This document shows positions 32,037-36,559 of a stretch of DNA of 36,559 nt, piece by piece. This DNA is from Larix sibirica. Lineage: Eukaryota; Streptophyta; Pinopsida; Pinales; Pinaceae. The translations under genes and the position numbers were made by a program. The stretch spans positions 8,246-44,804 of the forward strand of contig NWUY0300018343.1 of the NCBI GenBank assembly GCA_004151065.3, given 5' to 3'. Positions within the stretch are counted from its first letter, which is position 1; each line of letters opens with the position of its first letter. The notes under the pieces are model-generated. The model worked only from the letters and a program-made list of their open reading frames with translations. It had not been told where the DNA came from and did not search any database.

Positions 32037-35000
32037 GTAATTTTCATTTTTATCATGATTTTTCTTTGTGATATGCATACTGTTGTCTGTTTCTTTTTCA
32101 CAATTGCCTATAATTCTTGTTTGTTAATTCCTCCGTTTGTACTTGTCCTGGCCACTTACATTTTTTAAAATGTTCCCTAGGCTGTTTTTTCCTGTTATCT
32201 TGGATGCTGATAAAATGATCTACTGTGGAAAAATTGCTGAGAAATCGACTATTTTCCCATTTATTTTTCTCATTTATTATTCTGATATACCCCCCTGCTT
32301 GCTGTTTTTTGCTGAGTCATTCTGATTTTTCCTAGAGCTTTTCCTTTTTGCTGCCCCCTTCCGAGTTATTCCCGAGTCAGTTTTTCAATATTGAAATTAT
32401 ATATGCATTTGTGCATTTCTTGACTGAGCTAATGTTTGAAGGTTTATATGATCTAGATGCTATTCTTGAATTTGATGGTTTGGACCAGTTGCTTCAAGTT
32501 ACCTCTGGATAAATTACCTTTTCTTTCTGGTGGAAATTCAGTTTATAAAATTGCATATTTTTTGTCTGCATGACCTTACTTTTTGTCTTGTTCACTTCCA
32601 TACATCTTGATTTCAGGTATGACGACTTCTGCATCCAAACATGTCTTAGATTGCCGCTTCTTTGTCTGGATGGCACATGAACATAGCAGCTAGTTCTGTG
32701 TGTAAAATTTAAATATGTTTGAGGCTACTACTGCATTTTAGTGATTGGGTCTATTATTAAACTTTTTTTTTTTTTTTACAGTTTTGGATTAAAAGCTACA
32801 ACTGATTCATTGCAGGAACAAAGAAAAGCTATAATGACTATAAAATTGAAGTGTAGAGCTAAAGCTAGAGGCCTTTACAACCTTAACAACCTTCTTACCA
32901 TGCCTAGAATGACCTTCCAAGTCTTCTGTCTTAGAGGAGGTCAAACATTAAATTAAATTATTGTTTCCAAGGTGTGGTAGGTAATGCTTAATACAAGGAA
33001 TGCATTAGAGATTTACTTGACAAACTCTGTGAGTTCATAGTCTACAGTATAGATTTGACCTAAGACATCATGTGAGCAAAATCCAAGAACCATGCCTCTT
33101 TACAACCTTAGCAACACTCTTACTACTTTGCCTAGCATGACCTTCACTTTTTCGTAAGTCTTAGACAAGGTCAAACATTAGAATTAAATTATAGTTTCCA
33201 AGGTGTTGGAGGTAATGCTTAATACAAGGGTTGGATTAGACATTTACCTGACAAACTCTGAGAGTTATGAGCTTGCAGCATAGACTTGATCTAAGACACC
33301 ATGTGAGCAAAATCCCTGAATCATGTCACTGGTTAAAGTATATTTCCTGTGGATAGTGGAGCAAAATCATAGTAGGTACACCTTTTCTGGAAAAACGAGG
33401 ATAATAAACTATAAAGCATAAAAGTGTTTTTCAAATGAGCTTGATTCCCCTTTACTAAACCTGGATCCTCCTTGACTGTGATCTCCTGTTCCTCTGGCTT
33501 CAGATGTACAAGGGTGTGGGCATTTTCTTTTTGTTTTAAACTTTTTTCTGAACTTCCGGAAATATGAAGTGAAGTTAAATTGCTAACCTTTAATGACCCC
33601 CCTGCTGTTGTTGCAAAACCAGGCAATCATACACACTTAAATGAACATAATTTATATAATAAATATAATAGGCCTCAAGGGTTAGCTCAATATCAATTAT
33701 ATATGCCTCAAGTGTTAGCTCAATTGGTTGAAGCATCTGCCCAAGGCTTATTGCCAATGGGGACGCCATAGGTCTTGGGTACAAATTTGGGTGAGTCCCT
33801 TGGGGTTACCAGCTGCTATTGTGGCTGGCAGTTGAGCAGCGAGCTACCCTCCATCCGGATATTTTGAGGAAGAGGGGAGGGGGATCATGCAAGGTTTTCC
33901 TTGGGAAAAATATTAATTATATATAAAACTATATAATAAATATAATAGGTCCCTTGGGAACCTTTCTCTCAAGGCATGTTGTCGACCAGGAGGCCATATG
34001 TTACATGTTCAATTCCGGTCAAGTTCTTCGGGGCTACCAGAGGTTGAGCCACCTTCCATCCAGTTTTTCTAGGAAGAGGGGGGATGCTGTGAGGCTTTCC
34101 TTGGAAAAAATATAATAAAAAGAAGTCCATAAAAGTTGTGCCAAATCATACTCATGTCTATTCAATAGTATATATACCGTCACGATTGAGTCATTGTATC
34201 ATTCATCATTTCTTTTTATATTTTCTATCCTAAATGGATTTCTCTATTACATCCTATTTATATTGGATATTTTAAGTTATCAAAGATTATTTTTTTGTAA
34301 CACACTTTCTTCATAAGTAATAAAGTATAGAAACCCCTGCTGTTATATTAGCAATATTGGGAAATCCTATCACTTGCTTCATAAGAGTATATCTTGCTTT
34401 CTTAATGTTTGATGTAATAATTCTACCTCATATTTCCTCTTTATTTTATGCTTCAAATTCGAACTCTTGAAATGTAAGAGAGGATTCCTAGTCATAGCAT
34501 TTACTGTTGTCAAAGTTAACTGGTTTCTAAAGCAATTCAACTGCTCACTCACAGTATTTTGAGAACTCAGACAAGAGGAAAGTACAAAACGTTAGGAATA
34601 TTCTTTGATGTACTCTATTAAATTATATGTATGTTTTTGTGAAAATGTTGCATATTTTATGTTAAAAATCAAGATAATGTACATCAAGATTATTACATCC
34701 AGGGGGATGAAAGGGCTGGCAGATAACGGGCTAGAGCTGTTCTGCTTTGGCTGGGCTGTCTACATCTTTCAATCTGAATGGAGCAACTTCTTCCAAACTC
34801 ATGAAAGCATAGTCAGATGGATAAAATCCATATAAGCTGACAACTTTATAAGATGGCAGACAATTTAAATTATGTGTTACAATTGCCACAAGGCTTTTTT
34901 ATGTGCTTCTTTGCTGATTTCAGTGATGCTGGTCTATCCTAGATAATGTTGAGTAGTATTGTTAATACTTGTGATTCCACTTTAAAACTAGAATCTGCCC

Positions 35001-35214
35001 AATAGTAAACTTGGTCTATGTTTTATTTATAGCACGATTCTTTATGTGTAGTGAATATATGTTATCAGATTGTATGCAATCCCATAAGAGGTTTGTTCTA
35101 AGGTGCTTCAAGTGTGTCTTTCTGAGTACCGCCTAGGAATAGAAGTTGAAATTTATTGTTACTATTAAGCGTTGGAACAATCTTGAAACATTTTGTCCTT
35201 TTCTTTTTTGGCAG
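32037..35214 (+). other. Second copy of the 3.2-kb AUG5 intron
   Basis: Same as 18085-21262, including the 225-bp tandem duplication (32873-33324) and the SINE-like units (33706-33912 and 33948-34112). No difference was noticed. Confidence 0.85.
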
Positions 35215-35391
35215 AAAGCCCATGTGCAACAGTTCATGGCAACTGAAGATGCTTTGAATAAAGCTGCAGAGGCAAGAAAGGCTAGTGAGAAACTGATAAA
35301 ACGAATGCATGGTAGTGATGATGGAGATGCAGGTTATGCACTTACTGCAGGTGACAATGTTCAAAGTGCAGGAGGCTTGAGACAGTTTGAG
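35215..35391 (+). CDS. AUG5: AUGMIN subunit 5, internal exon B (copy 2)
   Basis: Identical to 21263-21439, with the same acceptor and the GTACAC donor. No substitution separates the two copies in coding sequence. Confidence 0.9.
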
Positions 35392-36559
35392 GTACACAAT
35401 AGATACTTAATTTTTTAAGCAGTGGAACTTCCAAGGCTATGTTGTGTGTGCTTGATTAAATTTTTCATTGGATACATACTTCTCCATATAAATCATAGTC
35501 TCATAAATGAATAGGTTCAGAATGTCTACTTATTATCTGCTTGCCTTGTTCTCCATATGATACGATATTTACTTCTCCTTAAATTACCCGTGACTCTTTG
35601 TAGTGTATCTTGTGTTGGATTGGGACATTTGGATGATTTAATATTGATATGAGAAAGATAGGAGGCTCAAATAGGATACACTTGATTCTATGCATGTGTT
35701 TAAGATCGCTAATTTGTTTTGTGTATGTGATTTTCATCAGAGGGTTGAAAAGGTATAACTTGAATATACCAGAAGTTAGAAAGAGTGATTAGTTGGGTAA
35801 ACAATAAAAGAGGGAAAACAAATTAAAAATGTTTTATCTGAAAGTGCGTTTGCAGCTAGTTTCAGCATTTGTCTTTAGGGGAATGCATGTGGTTACATTC
35901 AAGAAGTTAATATTGCGGTCCATGACTTGTGTAAAAGTGAATGCATCAAGATCCAATGTTTACAGTGGCTATATTATGGTTAGTGATTAGACATTAGGAT
36001 TGATATTAAATTTGATTTCACATATTACACATGGATATGCCACTAGGTAAGATATTCAATAAGCTCATTGTTCTGTGATACAATACAAGGGGTAATATAA
36101 CACGTAGATATAAAGTATTAAGGTTGTGAGTTGTGACCTCTGGTCACAACTAAATATATATAATAAATTATATTAGTTCTAATACTTACCTGTCATGCTA
36201 ACACCCTTTAAGCTTGACTTGGGGGGAGCAAGGAAGGGTATTTAGACTCTTTATTATTTATTGCCCCGTTAATAACAACTAACTTTGTCCCATGCAAAGT
36301 AGGAAATTTGACATTTTTGGCTTTTGTTAAATACTGGGGAAGATGTAAGGAATTTGGTACTTACTACATTACTATTCCTAATGAATGTTATTGAATCATG
36401 GATTAGTTGTTGAAATGATGACCAATGTCGACAACATTCGAACCATGATGAGGTGCAGACAAGTGACCGGACCGGTTGTCGAACCGGCTGAGCCAAAAAA
36501 TCTGAACTGGATTGGAACTGGAAAAAACCCGGTCAACCAAAAAATACATAAAATATTCA
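35392..36559 (+). other. Second copy of the intron after exon B
   Basis: Matches 21440-22607, with the small palindrome at 36130-36150 and the CCGGTT cluster near 36464-36542. The window ends about 27 bases before the point where copy 1 meets its N. Confidence 0.8.

Larger units (their letters stand above)
22636..36559. repeat. 13.95-kb near-identical segment, copy 2
   Basis: This is a second occurrence of 8684-22607, continuing to the window edge. It spans the position of the N at 8714 without a gap and includes the first 30 bases that copy 1 shares with the left contig. Every annotated element of copy 1 is present at the expected offset. Its right end lies beyond the window. Confidence 0.95.

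Noticed and set aside
1-36559. CRISPR array, bacterial defence system, rRNA or tRNA genes
   Set aside because: No regular short repeat-spacer pattern, no prokaryotic gene layout and no complete tRNA fold; the tRNA-like boxes at 19.7-20.1 kb belong to SINE-like units.

Overview
The window is nuclear DNA of a seed plant. Large AT-rich introns, decayed LTR and LINE retrotransposons and tRNA-derived SINEs suggest a gymnosperm such as a conifer, but that is an inference. There is one host gene fragment: two adjacent exons of AUG5, the fifth subunit of the augmin complex (microtubule-branching factor), on the + strand. I see no bacterial-type operons, CRISPR arrays, rRNA or tRNA genes, and no credible new multi-gene system.

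Layout. 1-9234 is a nest of minus-strand retroelements. An LTR-type element begins at its 5' LTR (8694-9234, with primer-binding site at 8682-8693) and ends at a truncated 3' LTR (416-637, with polypurine tract at 638-646). Inside it lies a dead LINE (about 1985-7640) with ORF1, endonuclease, reverse transcriptase and C-terminal zinc-knuckle remains. The LINE carries three separate short tandem duplications. From 9235 to 22634 the sequence is intron, two AUG5 exons (17943-18084 and 21263-21439), the 3.2 kb intron between them, and more intron. These introns hold small repeats, a strong 24-bp hairpin, two SINE-like units and several degenerate tandem motifs.

The dominant large-scale feature is that 8684-22634 is repeated almost perfectly at 22636-36559 (offset 13951-13952). 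A single N sits at 8714, just inside the first copy, and another at 22635, exactly at the junction. I found only three differences in about 13.9 kb: the N, one T in a poly-T run, and one T/C substitution. The two-exon unit is 319 nt, which is not a multiple of three, so a real tandem copy spliced in full would break the AUG5 frame. The simplest reading is that the second copy is an alternative haplotype contig or a redundant contig placed in tandem by the scaffolder, not a biological duplication. A very recent real duplication cannot be excluded from sequence alone.
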